Shown piece after piece: positions 44,201-55,100 of a DNA stretch of 64,000 nucleotides. Below the pieces are notes generated by a model. The model was not told the DNA's origin and ran no database searches. It was given only the letters and a program-made list of their open reading frames with translations. The translations under genes and the position numbers were made by a program. Numbering within the stretch: position 1 is the first letter of the stretch; each line of letters begins with the position of its first letter. Source of the stretch: Litoditis marina (lineage: Eukaryota; Nematoda; Chromadorea; Rhabditida; Rhabditidae). The stretch spans positions 11,137,634 to 11,201,633 of the forward strand of contig OZ038435.1 of NCBI GenBank assembly GCA_964036275.1, written 5' to 3'.

Positions 44201-47200
44201 ATTCCGTACCACTTTACTAGAATGTGAACTGACCATTTCACGACCGAACGATCGAGCCAACAGTGACATTATCATTTCACCGTTTCTTCTTCGATCAGTT
44301 GTCGCTGTAACACGAAAACCTTATCGGTGAATTCTATATCTAACCGGGCTGTTCGGTAACCTAACATTTTTCTCCGGTTGCTCAATTAGGTAACCCAAAG
44401 TGAACAAACGGTTACCCTGTAATTTGAACCAAAACTTGTTTTTGAGTGTTATAGTTATATGAATGTGCTCAGTAAAAAATGTACTCAAACATCGTTTCGA
44501 CCCTGATTCAAGACGATTTTTGGGTTGTTTTTCTCAGAGGGTTGGGTCATCATCAGTTGAACCCCTCTGAGAAAATGAAAAATTATAGTTATATGAATGT
44601 GCTCAGTGAATAAACGATTTTCGAGTACATCTTTTACTGAGCACATTCATATAACTATAATACCCAAAACGTCCTAGTAACACAATATATTTTGTTCAAA
44701 TAAATAACATAATATAAACTTGTTTTTGAGTTAGTTTTAATAATAACCGGTTTTCAGTTCCAGGTTACCTTTACCTTACCTATTCGAGTCAAGACTCCTG
44801 AAAACAGTGAAAAAAATCCAGTTACCTTAAAACCCCGGTCCCCGGTTACTTAGAGAATTGGCCTCGACTATCTCAATGTTATTTTATATCTCCCGTTTTA
44901 CACATATGAGTTCAATTTGAGAACGACTGAATCATTAAATATAATCGAAAAGTATCCAAAAAAAGGTGGACCGTTTCTCTTTTTTGTCAAGTTTGCCAGA
45001 GTATATCTAAACAAAGAACAAACGCATCAACTGACCTCGTAGTGCGAATCCTTCCTTGACATTCTTGATAACATTTTCAATCTGAAATATTTTCATGTGA
45101 AAATACTCAATCATTTGCAAACTGATTCCTTAATTTTTGCTCGAACCCTTTTCCAACTACAACTACAACCCCGACTTCTACATCGGAATATTTCAAATCC
45201 GCCTATAGTTCACACCATTCCTACGGAGACTCCTACAGTACCCTTACAAACTTTCCGAAGGCTGTTGTGAAGCCTAAAATGTAGTTCAAGGAAAATGCTC
45301 TCGTATAATAACTCTACGCGAGAAGGAGAATGAGGTACTAAAATCTTCAACTTCTCCGATCAAAAGTAAGTGAGCAAAACGGCTTGGAAGTTACGAAATC
45401 CTACTGTAGGAGTCTCAGTAGGAATGGAAGAGACTACTATAATTTGTCGATATCTTTTGAAATAATTCTAATTATTGCAGAAAAATGCCAAATAAACATC
45501 TTATGACAATTCGCTAAGAGTTTGTTGTGGTATATGGCTGTACTTGTTCTGAAACCAAAATGGATATCTATTACTGCACCAGTGAGTACATTGTTCCATA
45601 ATAAACTACAAATAGTACAAACACACCTTTATTATATTGATCATTCTTTTCGATAGACTGTCACTTTCAATAAGCTATTGTGGAAACGGAAGATCAGTCA
45701 GCTCTAACCATTTCACAGCACTACTCGTTTGCTGATAGAAGGCCATCATCTTCTGAACGAAGGTATGGATGTTTTTTGTTTTTCAAAAATATCAAAACTG
45801 GACCCAGGCCGTTTTGCTTGATACCAGACCAAAATGTACGAAACGTCGTTGGCAACGAATATAGTTTGAGTTTCTCACACACTACACCAGGTTTATTGCC
45901 AGTGACTAAATCTGTGTAACACACAGACTGTGTTGTAGTTTGATCTCGATCCAGGCCGTAGTTTTCGAATTTCGGTAGAATATCAACGGGAACAAACTAC
46001 AAACAAAAAAATGATACAACATACACCGTATTGGTTTGCTCTACAAAAAGCGAATCCTATGGTTTCAAAAATTGGAAATATTTTCCGCAAATAACTTTTA
46101 CAGCCACCCAAAACTCGGTTGCATGACGGCGTAACGAGGAATTCGAACTAATTTTGAACAACTTTTTGTTTATATGGTGCTCAATTCAATGACAAAAACC
46201 ACATCTGAGATGTACTCACCACTTTCTTATGTCCCATTACTTCACATAGTTCGTCCCACGCGGATTCGTCCCCGTTCCATCCTGTAATTAGGAAATAACA
46301 CTGTTGCTATCATCACATCGTCTGTTTTGAACTGGGTGGGTGGTACTAGGGTTGTTAATCGAGTTCAAAATTTCGATTTTCGAGTTTGGGAAAATTTCAA
46401 GTTCGACTCGTTTTTCGAGTCGAGTTTTGAGTGTTTTCGGACCCAAAAAGTCCATTTTTCAGTTTGAAATTTTGAATTTCGAGTTTCGCGTTCAAAATTA
46501 CGAATTTTCGAGGTTGGAGAAAAATTTCGAGTTCTCGAGTTTTGAGAAATTTCGAGTTCTAGAGTTTTGAAAAATTTCGAGTTCTAGAGTTTTGAGAAAC
46601 TTCGAGTTTTCGAGCTTTGAGTTTCGAGTTCGACTCGAAAACTTTCGAGTTCGATTTTATCAACCCTAGTGAGTACTGCATAACTTAAAAGTCAGCGTTT
46701 CTCGAAATTAGTCACCCCTCACCGGAACACGGCGAAAACATTACTCTGGGAGAGGCAAGGAACACTAAGAAGAGCGGGCGGGCGGAAGGGATAGATCATA
46801 AAGCAGTGGCCGTATTCACCAAAGTCGCGGGAACTTTAAAAAAAACTCCCCGCGCCCATAGACCCTCCTCACCAGCACACTGTTTTCGTGCACTACCTTC
46901 GGGCGGGAAGGTGTTTAAGCTTCTCGAGGATTGGTGAATACGGCCACTGGAGAGGTGAGCTGAGAGAGAAATACAATTACAGAGCAACAAAAGCTATCCC
47001 TTGCGCTTTCAACTCTTTTTAGTTTTTCCGGTCTTGTTGTTGGTGGCTTTTTTCCGGCTTATTTCATATTTTACACTTTCTCTAAATTACATGATTAAAG
47101 ACTACAAAACAGAACATTATAAACATTGAATTTGTTGAATTTGTAATAAACATACCAGCTGTGATCAACTTCTCGAGTAGTTCGCTGTTCTGAAAAAGGG

Positions 47201-47924
47201 GTATGTCATATAAGTGGTACTCCTCTCCATGTGGAATGGGGGGGGGGTTTAACTATAATGATTAGATGCAGCTGTCATACGTATACAAATTTGGCTGGGA
47301 AGGAAGAACAATGTATGCATTTGTGTGTAACTGGGCAAATGTAGTATTTTTCGAACCGAAATTATAACTAGGAAGTATTTCAATCGATAAACGGAAATCC
47401 AGTTCATAAAATTAGTGTTGTCTTTCTATTTCACTTTTCACAGAATAATAGCAGAACAGATTGTGCTATGAATAGCTTGATAATCAAACAAGAGCGCTGT
47501 TATTCCGAATTGGCGTAAAGTTCCTTTGGCTGTATAGTACTTTTCTTTCTACTGGTATTCCTTGACTATGATTACTAAACGTTCCGTGTTTTTTTACTGC
47601 GTGAAATTACGTGAATCAAACGAAATTATCGGAATGGTAAAGTTTTTCCAGCTTCTATTTTCCATCCAGAATTTCTCATGTATTCTAAAATATTTTCATC
47701 AAAGTTAGGGTTCTCATTAGAAAACATCTTTGGAGAGTTCGAATGTTTACTTTACGAGTATCAGTAGAAATGAAGTGAACTACACTATATTGTATCTTAG
47801 TGTACATCTTTTTTCTTTATTCTAGCGAGTCGAAAAACTCACATGAGTCACCTTGTTGCAACAAGGGCATTGGATTACCATTTGTTGACGTTGACGACAG
47901 CGTGCTGCCAGCCCTGGGTGATAC
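29257..47924 (-). CDS. Gene B: inverted paralogue of gene A, RING and zinc-binding protein
   Basis: Exons in transcript order: 47843-47924, 47156-47189, 46220-46281, 45036-45081, 42486-42548, 42125-42243, 41484-41658, about 40933-41096, 40580-40737, 33405-33554, 32846-32959, 32394-32538, 31991-32086, 31455-31535, 31188-31293, 30777-30957, 30472-30569, 30150-30221, 29835-29915, 29546-29632, 29257-29352 (TGA). The first exon carries the end of an N-terminal RING-like finger (RCRQRQQ, QCPCCNKVTH); its start was not found. Later exons match gene A one for one, several in identical length (96, 81 and 98 bp): YAEPVGTCGF, VEELHPTEHA, HMGSKEMPAL, CNLCQTEIQPMDEVY, and the final CSIC..CPACIEGYH and CVRTWL..CPQCR. 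Joins between 45036 and 42548, and between 33405 and 32959, are out of phase. An exon equivalent to gene A 4879-4946 is missing, and near 33090-33200 a coding-like segment has a one-base break. So it is a working gene with unrecognised exons, or decaying. An E3 ligase role is inferred. Confidence 0.65.
30957..31003. repeat. [18 protein letters not shown] family, half copy at a splice acceptor
   Basis: Only one end is present: AAGCACGATTATGTGGACCA followed by ATCCCAACGCTTCGG. Its outer edge provides the TTAAG acceptor of gene B exon 30777-30957, the same position as copy 3 in gene A. Confidence 0.65.
35672..36055 (-). CDS. Hypothetical exon-like frame inside the TTAA element
   Basis: 127 codons, with an exon-like start after TTTTCTAG at about 35975. 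The predicted peptide has a charged part (HPETKFDYRDKFIRP, ELVPRSTQMVDRS) and then a strongly hydrophobic segment (DVMVNWVTVVLFFYSWFFIG) that would span a membrane. Another open exon-like segment with good splice sites lies at about 36654-36725 on the same strand. The family is not recognised. It may be a captured host gene piece, a diverged element protein, or chance. Confidence 0.3.
   Translation of the reverse strand: MRIVLSKSGIGSGVPVRPNNLSLFFFSRLDHPETKFDYRDKFIRPIFRIGIELVPRSTQMVDRSISTAKQYGLRDSNFYSKNLVSLLFDVMVNWVTVVLFFYSWFFIGRCSLQYSKVDYNTGHANTM
36316..36585. repeat. GGTAACC fold-back element, copy 2
   Basis: Arms CTAACCGGGTTTTTAGGTAA and the inverse TTACCTAAAAACCCGGTTAG. Same family as 5378-5605. 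Confidence 0.7.
37430..39563 (+). pseudogene. LINE reverse transcriptase remnant
   Basis: Segment 37440-37764 holds the RT fingers (NNYRPISLTSIFARAFEKL). After the 0.6-kb insertion, 38370-39000 holds QQHGFRKGKSVETQ, motif A YFDFSKAFDRVSH, motif B SSGVPQGGVLSPVLF and catalytic motif C VFADDTKIY. Near 39000 the frame shifts once. The remaining thumb and C-terminal part (39078-39563; LYKTYVRPIVESGCTVF) is open to its stop. The catalytic residues survive, but the two insertions and the shift make the copy inactive. Confidence 0.85.
37765..38369. mobile_element. 0.6-kb element with CACAGGG ends, nested in the LINE RT
   Basis: The ends read CACAGGGGTCC and, inverted, CACAGGGTTCGGGAG, and both arms continue with TAGTAGCCGCGC / AATAGCCGCGC. 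The inside is GC-rich palindromic words at the edges and AT-rich in the centre, with no protein. CAGGG ends recall hAT-type MITEs, but no clear 8-bp target duplication was found. Confidence 0.6.
42549..45035. other. Gene B intron sequence
   Basis: Apart from the repeat beginning at 44331, nothing coding is supported. The exon expected here from gene A (TLDRVKNG region) was not found. A 96-codon - strand frame at 43736-44026 has no recognisable features. Confidence 0.4.
44331..44868. repeat. GGTAACC fold-back element, copy 3, with another fold-back inside
   Basis: Outer arms GAATTCTATATCTAACCGGG and the inverse CCCCGGTTACTTAGAGAATT. Inside, 44447-44665 is a second inverted repeat with ATAGTTATATGAATGTGCTC ends and a TTCTCAGAGGGTT/AACCCCTCTGAGAA hairpin. 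The latter recurs at 48513-48637. Confidence 0.65.
45215..45445. repeat. Fold-back element, copy 2
   Basis: Same family as 27745-27962; arms around CCATTCCTACGGAGACTCC and AGTCTCAGTAGGAATGG. In a gene B intron. Confidence 0.5.
46347..46672. repeat. MITE with ACTAGGGTTG ends and TTTCGAGTT repeats
   Basis: The ends ACTAGGGTTGTTAATCGA and the inverse TATCAACCCTAGT pair with each other. The body is built of TTTCGAGTT units, which explains the open frame across it. Confidence 0.7.
46804..46950. repeat. Short MITE with CAGTGGCCGTATTCACC ends
   Basis: A 147-bp fold-back whose ends read CAGTGGCCGTATTCACC and GGTGAATACGGCCACTG. Related pieces lie at 9952-9975, where the LTR element landed close by, and at about 25313-25385 inside the 2.4-kb element. 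Confidence 0.75.
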
Positions 47925-48512
47925 CTATTTAAAATAAATCGGTTATCATTTAGTATCAGAACGTTTTGTACAAGTAATGAGTCGCGATACTCATTCAGGG
48001 GTAAAACTTATTTTGAAAACCGGGCTTAGGTCTTCGTTGAGAGTGTGTTCTACAAACTAAGTTGTAGTGTAGAATCATAGAGTGGGATTCAAGGTTATAA
48101 ACTGAGATTCTGGGCAAGCAGAGAAACAGGCCACATATTTCTATATGAAATAACAAATGAATATCATTTTGTACACAAAAATGACAAAAGGTAAGGAGAT
48201 CAAAAGTGAACAGAAGTTACCTAGAATCTCGCATTTTTTGCATATAGTTATTGTTGTATCCTCAGATGACTAGGATAACCACTAATAGAAAACAAGAAGA
48301 ATAGTCTGATTTTTATGCAAAATTTTCAATTCCACGTAATTTAATATGAATACTTTATTCCGTGATAAAGTTACGAATGTTGGGGAACATTGATTTTTAC
48401 CACCCTCCCCTCTCCCCTTTTCGAAAATTACATCTGAATGTATATTAGGTTATTTTATTTGAACAAAATATAATTGTGTCACTAGGACTTTTGGATGGTG
48501 GTATGATTAAGT

Positions 48513-48637
48513 TAATGTGCTCAGTGAGATTTGTACTCAAAACCGTTTCGACCCTGATTCAAGACGGTTTTGGGTTTTCTCAGAGGGTTGGGTCATCATC
48601 AGTTGAACCCCTCTGAGAAAATGAAAACAGGACGAAA
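48513..48637. repeat. GTGCTCAGT hairpin repeat
   Basis: Shares about 120 bases with 44457-44580, including the inner hairpin TTCTCAGAGGGTT/AACCCCTCTGAGAA. Confidence 0.65.
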
Positions 48638-48822
48638 AGACTAACTGACCGTCTTCTAGCGGAGAATTGAGAGAAATGAACATTGCTCTTACTTCATTGC
48701 ACATTTCAAGCTCGAAAGCTGGTATACGTGTTTCCACCTTACCATGTTAAATGGTGGAAGGCAGTGAGGCGATTTCGCCAAACCAACTCGAGGGAAACAC
48801 GCTTTTGGATTTATATTAGGTT

Positions 48823-48865
48823 ACAAGGGAGGGCGCCGGCGGCTAAAGCCGCCTCCTCCTCCCTT
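48823..48865 (-). repeat. Helitron 3' terminal hairpin, element A
   Basis: A near-perfect palindrome: ACAAGGGAGG.. to ..CCTCCCTTG around GGCGGCTAAAGCCGCC. It recurs at 60136-60178 and, with one arm shortened, at about 60402-60441. Confidence 0.7.
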
Positions 48866-49177
48866 GACTGTTACTAGGATAGTCAGATACACTAAATATT
48901 TCATAAGTGAGAAATTGTATTATTTTTAGCATGATTTAGTTCATCATCTCGTAAAAATTACGTAATTGATGGCCAATATTGGGAAAATCTGGTTTTAGTG
49001 GAACCGTATCGCGTTTGTTTACGTTATGCATACGTGTATCACAAATTCACAAACCGGTTTAAATGTAACATATTTTTGTATGAGAGGGTTGTCGTTTGTT
49101 TTTTGTTCTGAATCTTTTTCTGAGCTTTGATACATCCTACGTTAACTTTTTTTAACTTCATCGATCATGAAATTCAA

Positions 49178-52100
49178 TCATAGAACAGATCTCTCCACTA
49201 CATTCTTGACAGTGTTGGTGAGTGAGAGAATTTTGACTCCTTCCTGACTCCTGGCTCTTGACATTGCGACGTAGAGCTGACCATGGCCGAACACTGGCTC
49301 TGGCAGATATAGTCCCACGTGTGTCAGTGACTGTCCCTGCGCTTTGTTAATTGTCATGGCAAATGAGAGGCGAACCGGAAACTGTCGTCGGCGCAATCGG
49401 AATGGTAGGCCTGTAAACACGCAGTGCAAACTAAGTATTATGTAAGTTTTGAACTGAAGTGTTTATACCGAGTATGTGATATGTATATATACGTGAACTG
49501 AGAGGAGAGATGTTTTGTACCTTTTTCTGTGTAATTGTCTATGCGTGGAATGAACACCATGGAACCTTTTCGATCACCACAGATGAATTTGCATTGTAGG
49601 ACTCGAGAAGTGAATGCGACCACAATGAACCGACTCCCATTGCATAAACCTTTCGATACATCGAGATTGCGAAGCAACATAACAACGGCTCCAACCTATA
49701 AAAAACACCAAATAACAAAACGCAGGAAACCTCAGAAATGATAGCTTTGGTCTTGGCAGAGAAAGTGGAGTGTTCATGGAAGAATATAGAAAAAATGCGT
49801 TTAGTTTGAGGTTAATTTGCGATAGTTCGGAAATAGATTCAACTTAAAGTCACCTTCAAAGTTAAATGATGAGGAGGGCTTCCGGCTGGATTTTGTTTGT
49901 GGAGAAACTCCACCGGAAAATTGATGGAATCGTCGGGGTCTTCAGAATCAATCTCGTCAATACTGTGGAATGTCTTTTCCACCCCTTGCAGCTTTTTCAG
50001 AATGTTTTCGTTCATTTGGTTCACGTCAACATTTTTGGGAGCAAGGATTGCTCGCTCAGCAAACACTTCTGGATCATTGAACTTGTTTTCAAATGTTTCG
50101 CGCAAAAGGTCACCATCCGATATGAGGGACGCAGGGATCACAATACTTCCTTCGGAGTTTTCTTCTATAGTTCCATTTCCAATAGTCAAGAGTAATGTGG
50201 ACCAATCACCGGAACCTGGCAAACTTCTCATATTCTCGGTCAAGCTGAACTTTCGGAACAAAGAAAAGAGGGAAGACTGCTTCAGGCAAGCATCGACAGC
50301 ATCAGAACCTCGTCCGCGCTCCACCACAGGTAGGACCTGGAAAAAAATGTATAGTCTTTGCCGGTGGAAAGGCGATGTCTATCTTACTTTCCGCTGTGTA
50401 TGGACATATGTCTTAGATTCTGAAGCTTGTTCGTCATGTACCATAGCGCAGGTAGCAGCGCTCAGCTACGGAACGTTTGCTCGCAGGTTCGATCCCGTCG
50501 AGGAAGAGAAACTCACAAATTTGGCACCCTTATAAGGTTGTAATATAATTTTCGAATTTCGCTGAAATACTGTGTGTTTCAATCTCACCTGTCGGAAATC
50601 GCCTCCTAGGACAATGGTTTTGCCACCAAATGGAACATCGGTAGCCATTACGTCGCGGAGAACCTGATCAATCGCATCCAGTGACCACTTCGGAACCATA
50701 GAGCATTCATCTATCACGAATACATCAGTTGATCGTAGAAGACGCGCCTCTTTGGATTGATTTCTAACCGTACTTATACGATTGTTCTGAGGTATTGATA
50801 GCTTAAACAGAGAATGGATTGTTCGTCCTCCAGGTAGCAGATTTGCGGCAATACCGGTCCAGGCAACGCAAGCGACTTTCTTTCCTCTCCCCATGAATAT
50901 ATGATATACGCAATTGTATAAATATGTTTTCCCACTACCCCCGGGCCCATCCACAAAAAAGCACGATGAAAGGCTAGTTGGAGAAGGTTGAAGAATGCTG
51001 TCACAGGCTTCACGTTGTTGACGCGTTAACTTCGCGTACATATCGGAGCCAAGGTTGGAATGATCGATCAAACTGATTGGAGTGTGTGGTGAGATGGGAC
51101 GATGTGCCGCAGGTGCAGGTATATGTGCTTTCAAGTCGATTCCCATACTCGAAACACTGTCAAGGATGTCGAAGTAGGCATGCACGTGGGACTCATCACT
51201 GCTTCTACCTGAATATGTGTTTCAGTCAGCACACGATTGTTGATTGGAAATAATGATTCTTGAAACAGCGAAGTCAACTCGTATATCTTTGAAGCGTTAG
51301 TCAACTATTAGTTTTGTCAATCTCAATTTGTTAGTCAACTATTCTTCTTCTATTTTAAGGCTAGCAGTACTTAAATAAGGTATTTGCTGATGTGAATTGC
51401 CGTAAAATAACTCAACACATATAAACTGACAATGTACCTTGATGCCTGTAGTCTTCGGATAGGTCGTCTCGGTACTTCTCCCACAGTACTGGCGCATCGC
51501 ATATGTCAGAAAAAGCAAGAAGGGCTCCAAACAGAGATCTGAGCTCAATGGGCATTCGGAAAACCACAGCTTCAGACATTGTACGATCAAAGTGATGCTC
51601 ATCTCGAAGAAAGCCCATCTCCTTGGCAGTGGCAGAGAAGGTAGGGTACACACAGCCACGATACGTCCTCAAGTCCTCGTAAGATGTCATGCCAGCTCGA
51701 TGGAGTAAAAGAAGACGCAAACAATATCTTTCTCGGTCTTTTGGCGTGACCATATACATTCTACCGATTTGTCGCATCCCTCTCTCACGTCGTTTCCAAA
51801 TTCCACTTGCCTGGAAGATTTTTTCTGTAACACAAACAACACAACGTCGGATTTTCAGAATGCGAATAATAACAAACAAATCTTGATGAAAAAAAATCAC
51901 CTTCACGAAGGTGAAATATTCAGGAAAGTTGATGTATAAGCACTCCCGCGGATTGAAAACTCCTTGCACTGCGTTATTTGGGTCGAAGTCTCGATTCATC
52001 TTGAACCTGAAATCCGGGATTCGAAAAATCTGCTTATTTCGTCGTCCAGACACTTTGAAAATTATCAACCTACTGCTAACTGCAATAATGTTATCTACGA

Positions 52101-55100
52101 CCAACCATGCCGTGAGTGTCGTCAACTTCGATGCGGCTCTATCCAAAGCGGTAGGTAGATTGTCGGGCGTGAACACCACACTCTGCTCTTCTGGTAAGTG
52201 CACCTGTAAATAACAGAAAACGTTGATTAACTGCGTTTCCAACATGCATCTCGGGCGGTGTTCTGTTAGATCGAAACCCTGACAACATTTGTAAAAAATC
52301 ACCTGGAGACGATATATGACGTGAGACTTCTTTTGCGTATCGTACTCAAAAATACGGTGCATGGCTTCGGGTGCGCAAATGTATCTTGTGTCTAGATGGG
52401 CCTGTATCTCATCCACTGGCTGGTTGTTGGCCGTTTGCGCTGCTTGTTTGAGCCGCAAAGATGCTCGGTCGAGTCCTTTGTAGACATACTTGTATAAGTA
52501 CTTCACTGCGTGTAACATGCTGCAGACCTCGACGTTGATGTGTGCATTAAATTTGAGACACAGGTAGGCGTTATGCGGCACGACATGCCGATTGTCGTAT
52601 ACCTGAAAGTGTACAACAGGGTATGTATCGCAACAAATGACGTTCCACGTATTGCATTAGATGATCTAGGTGTATGAGCACGTTCAAAGACGAAATGAAC
52701 TCGTGAGACTATCTGAATTACAGTTTCCTATTTGATATTCCGCCTTTTTGTATGCAATACACGTGATTATATCAAGATACCATTTAGTTCTATTCCAAGT
52801 GAAGGATTGGTAACTTACATTTGATCCGATTGTGACAGTCCTTCCATTTGCTGGTCTGAGGTACAACGGGAAAGACTCGACATCCATCTTGGTAACCTCT
52901 TGATTCTGTTTAGGATATTGTTTGGTACACTCTCCATCTCTCATACAGGGGGCGTGCTGGTTGTGAACTCCACAATTCTTGTGAATCATGGAAGATGACA
53001 CGATTTCGAACAGCTCTGGCTCAGTGGAAGGATCCGGCAGGAAGGCGCGAATGACCTTGTCGACTGGAATTTGAAGCTTCATACGGTATTCACATTTCAA
53101 CTCTGATGAGAATGAAATTAAAACCCTTTAAATAAAAAAATACAATCCTTTTAAGACCAACAATCACCTTGTTCCACCGTGAGTGGCTTGTATCCGGCTT
53201 TCATCGTCAACAACATGTGGCAATGGGGCAGGCCACGTTTTTGCCATTCGATCACACTTATGTAGGCCACAACCTCTCCTAGCGCATGTTGTCTCAGTAG
53301 ATCATCGAACAGTGCCTCCAACTTCATATGAAACACTCTTGCAATTAAGTCGGGACGATCAGCAGCAGTCTGACCGGGCAGAAGATTTTCCACAATCTCT
53401 CTCCACTTGGGATTGCACGTCAAAGTGAGGAAAAAATCCGGTTTCCCGTATTTAGTCACGATGGCCATGGAATCTTGGTAGGACTGTGCCATGTTGCGTG
53501 GAGATCCAGTAAACGAACTAGGCAGTACGATGCGAGCTCCAGGTACGGCACTGTCGGTTGCTGAGTTGACATGATCTTGAAGAGACTGGTAAGCATCAGC
53601 ACGGAGCTCAGCTTGGTGCATGCGAGCGTAATGGAGTCTGTTTTGCTCGATTTTTACCCAGCTATCCACGACAAACTGTTGGAGAAGTTTGCAACCTCGT
53701 AGCAATGGATTAAAAACGTCGCGAATCGATAGCAGGTAACTGTAGTACTCCCTCTGAGTAACACGGGTACGACGGCGGGTCGTGCTGGGAATTTTCGTCA
53801 AGTCCGGATGCCACCCGAAAGACCCAGTAGGAAAGAAAAGGGGATAAGTCAGTGGGTCGCAAATCTTATCGATATCACGAATATTCTGCAATCCTCCGCC
53901 GGTTAGGTGTACAGCCAGACTTCGGTTGGGTGGGACATCGTTGTCCTCACCGACGAACACAGCAGCCACCTGAATCGAAATATTCCATTGCGTTTGAATT
54001 CAGTTGTTGAAGAATGAGCGGTGCCAAACAAACTTCAAAATTGCCTATTCACTGATTACTAACTGATAAAAAAGGATTGAAGCTCTCTCTACTTTGTGGT
54101 AATCTAAAGCTCTAAACATCTGAAGTTTTGTTTAATTACCTCATTCGAAGCAGGAACATTGTATCTTCGTTGATCCAAAGACTTATCAACATGGAACATC
54201 AATCGAAGGTTGGGTCGGGGCAGATTCAGTGCAATCGCTCGTTGTTCTTCTTCCATTGCTACGCGACCCATCATCTTGAACGAACGGGCATAGGGGTTGA
54301 TTCGAGCTATCAACTCGCTGAGAAACTGCATAGTGGCCGGGTCGCACTTAGAATTCACGGGTTTTCCCATTCGTTCGTCGGCGGCGTCCTGGGTATCCAT
54401 AATGTACAGCTGTCCATACTGAGGGCTCACTCCGGCGTTGGGTTGCATGGGACCGACATAGTGATACACCTGCCCATGGACCTTGAAGCAGTATGGGCCT
54501 TGACCCGCTGGTACAGTAAGCTGTGCTCCCATGGAAGCCATAGCCAAAGCGCTGTTGAAGCTGCGCATGTTGTTACGGAAATTGGAGCATGAGGGTGTTG
54601 GGCCAACAAAAAGAGTTTTCAGTTCATCCGGGAAGTTTTCGAAATGGTTCAGTCTGACGTTTCCAAAGTTGCAACAAATATTAAATTTGCCGTCTTGCTG
54701 GTTGGCTTCTCCTGAAAACATGATCATGTGTTATAAGACAAAAAATAGCTGAAGATTCAGGCAGATAGAGTGATCAAATAAGCGCGAAAAGGCAACTTTC
54801 CCACACAAATTTTCAAACAATTCATCATTCTTTTATCTATTCAGTCGTTCGGAAACTCATTCAAAACGTACTTGCCAGATTAGCGTGAACACAAAATATC
54901 TATGTCTACGTCGTGACTCAGAAAACTGCAATTTTTTGTGTGTGTTACATTTACCTTTGTGTAAAAGACAACTGCCGTTTGTTCAAGCATGTTTTTCTCA
55001 TTCAAATTTTTTGATTAAAGGTAAAAAAACCTTCACCTGGAAAATATCTAGCTCCACACGCAGCACATACAACTGTCATAAGACCTAGATAGTTCTGTGG

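Noticed and set aside
46340..46570. 76-codon frame rich in Phe and Glu
   Set aside because: It reads through the TTTCGAGTT units of a MITE.
48537..48737. ATG frame that could start gene B (METRIPAFELEMCNE)
   Set aside because: Tempting because it is followed by a GTAAG donor, but it abuts a dispersed hairpin repeat and has no second cysteine pair for a RING half, so it was not joined to gene B.
49535..50535. + strand frames of 109-212 codons
   Set aside because: Antisense to helicase exons with PIF1 motifs.
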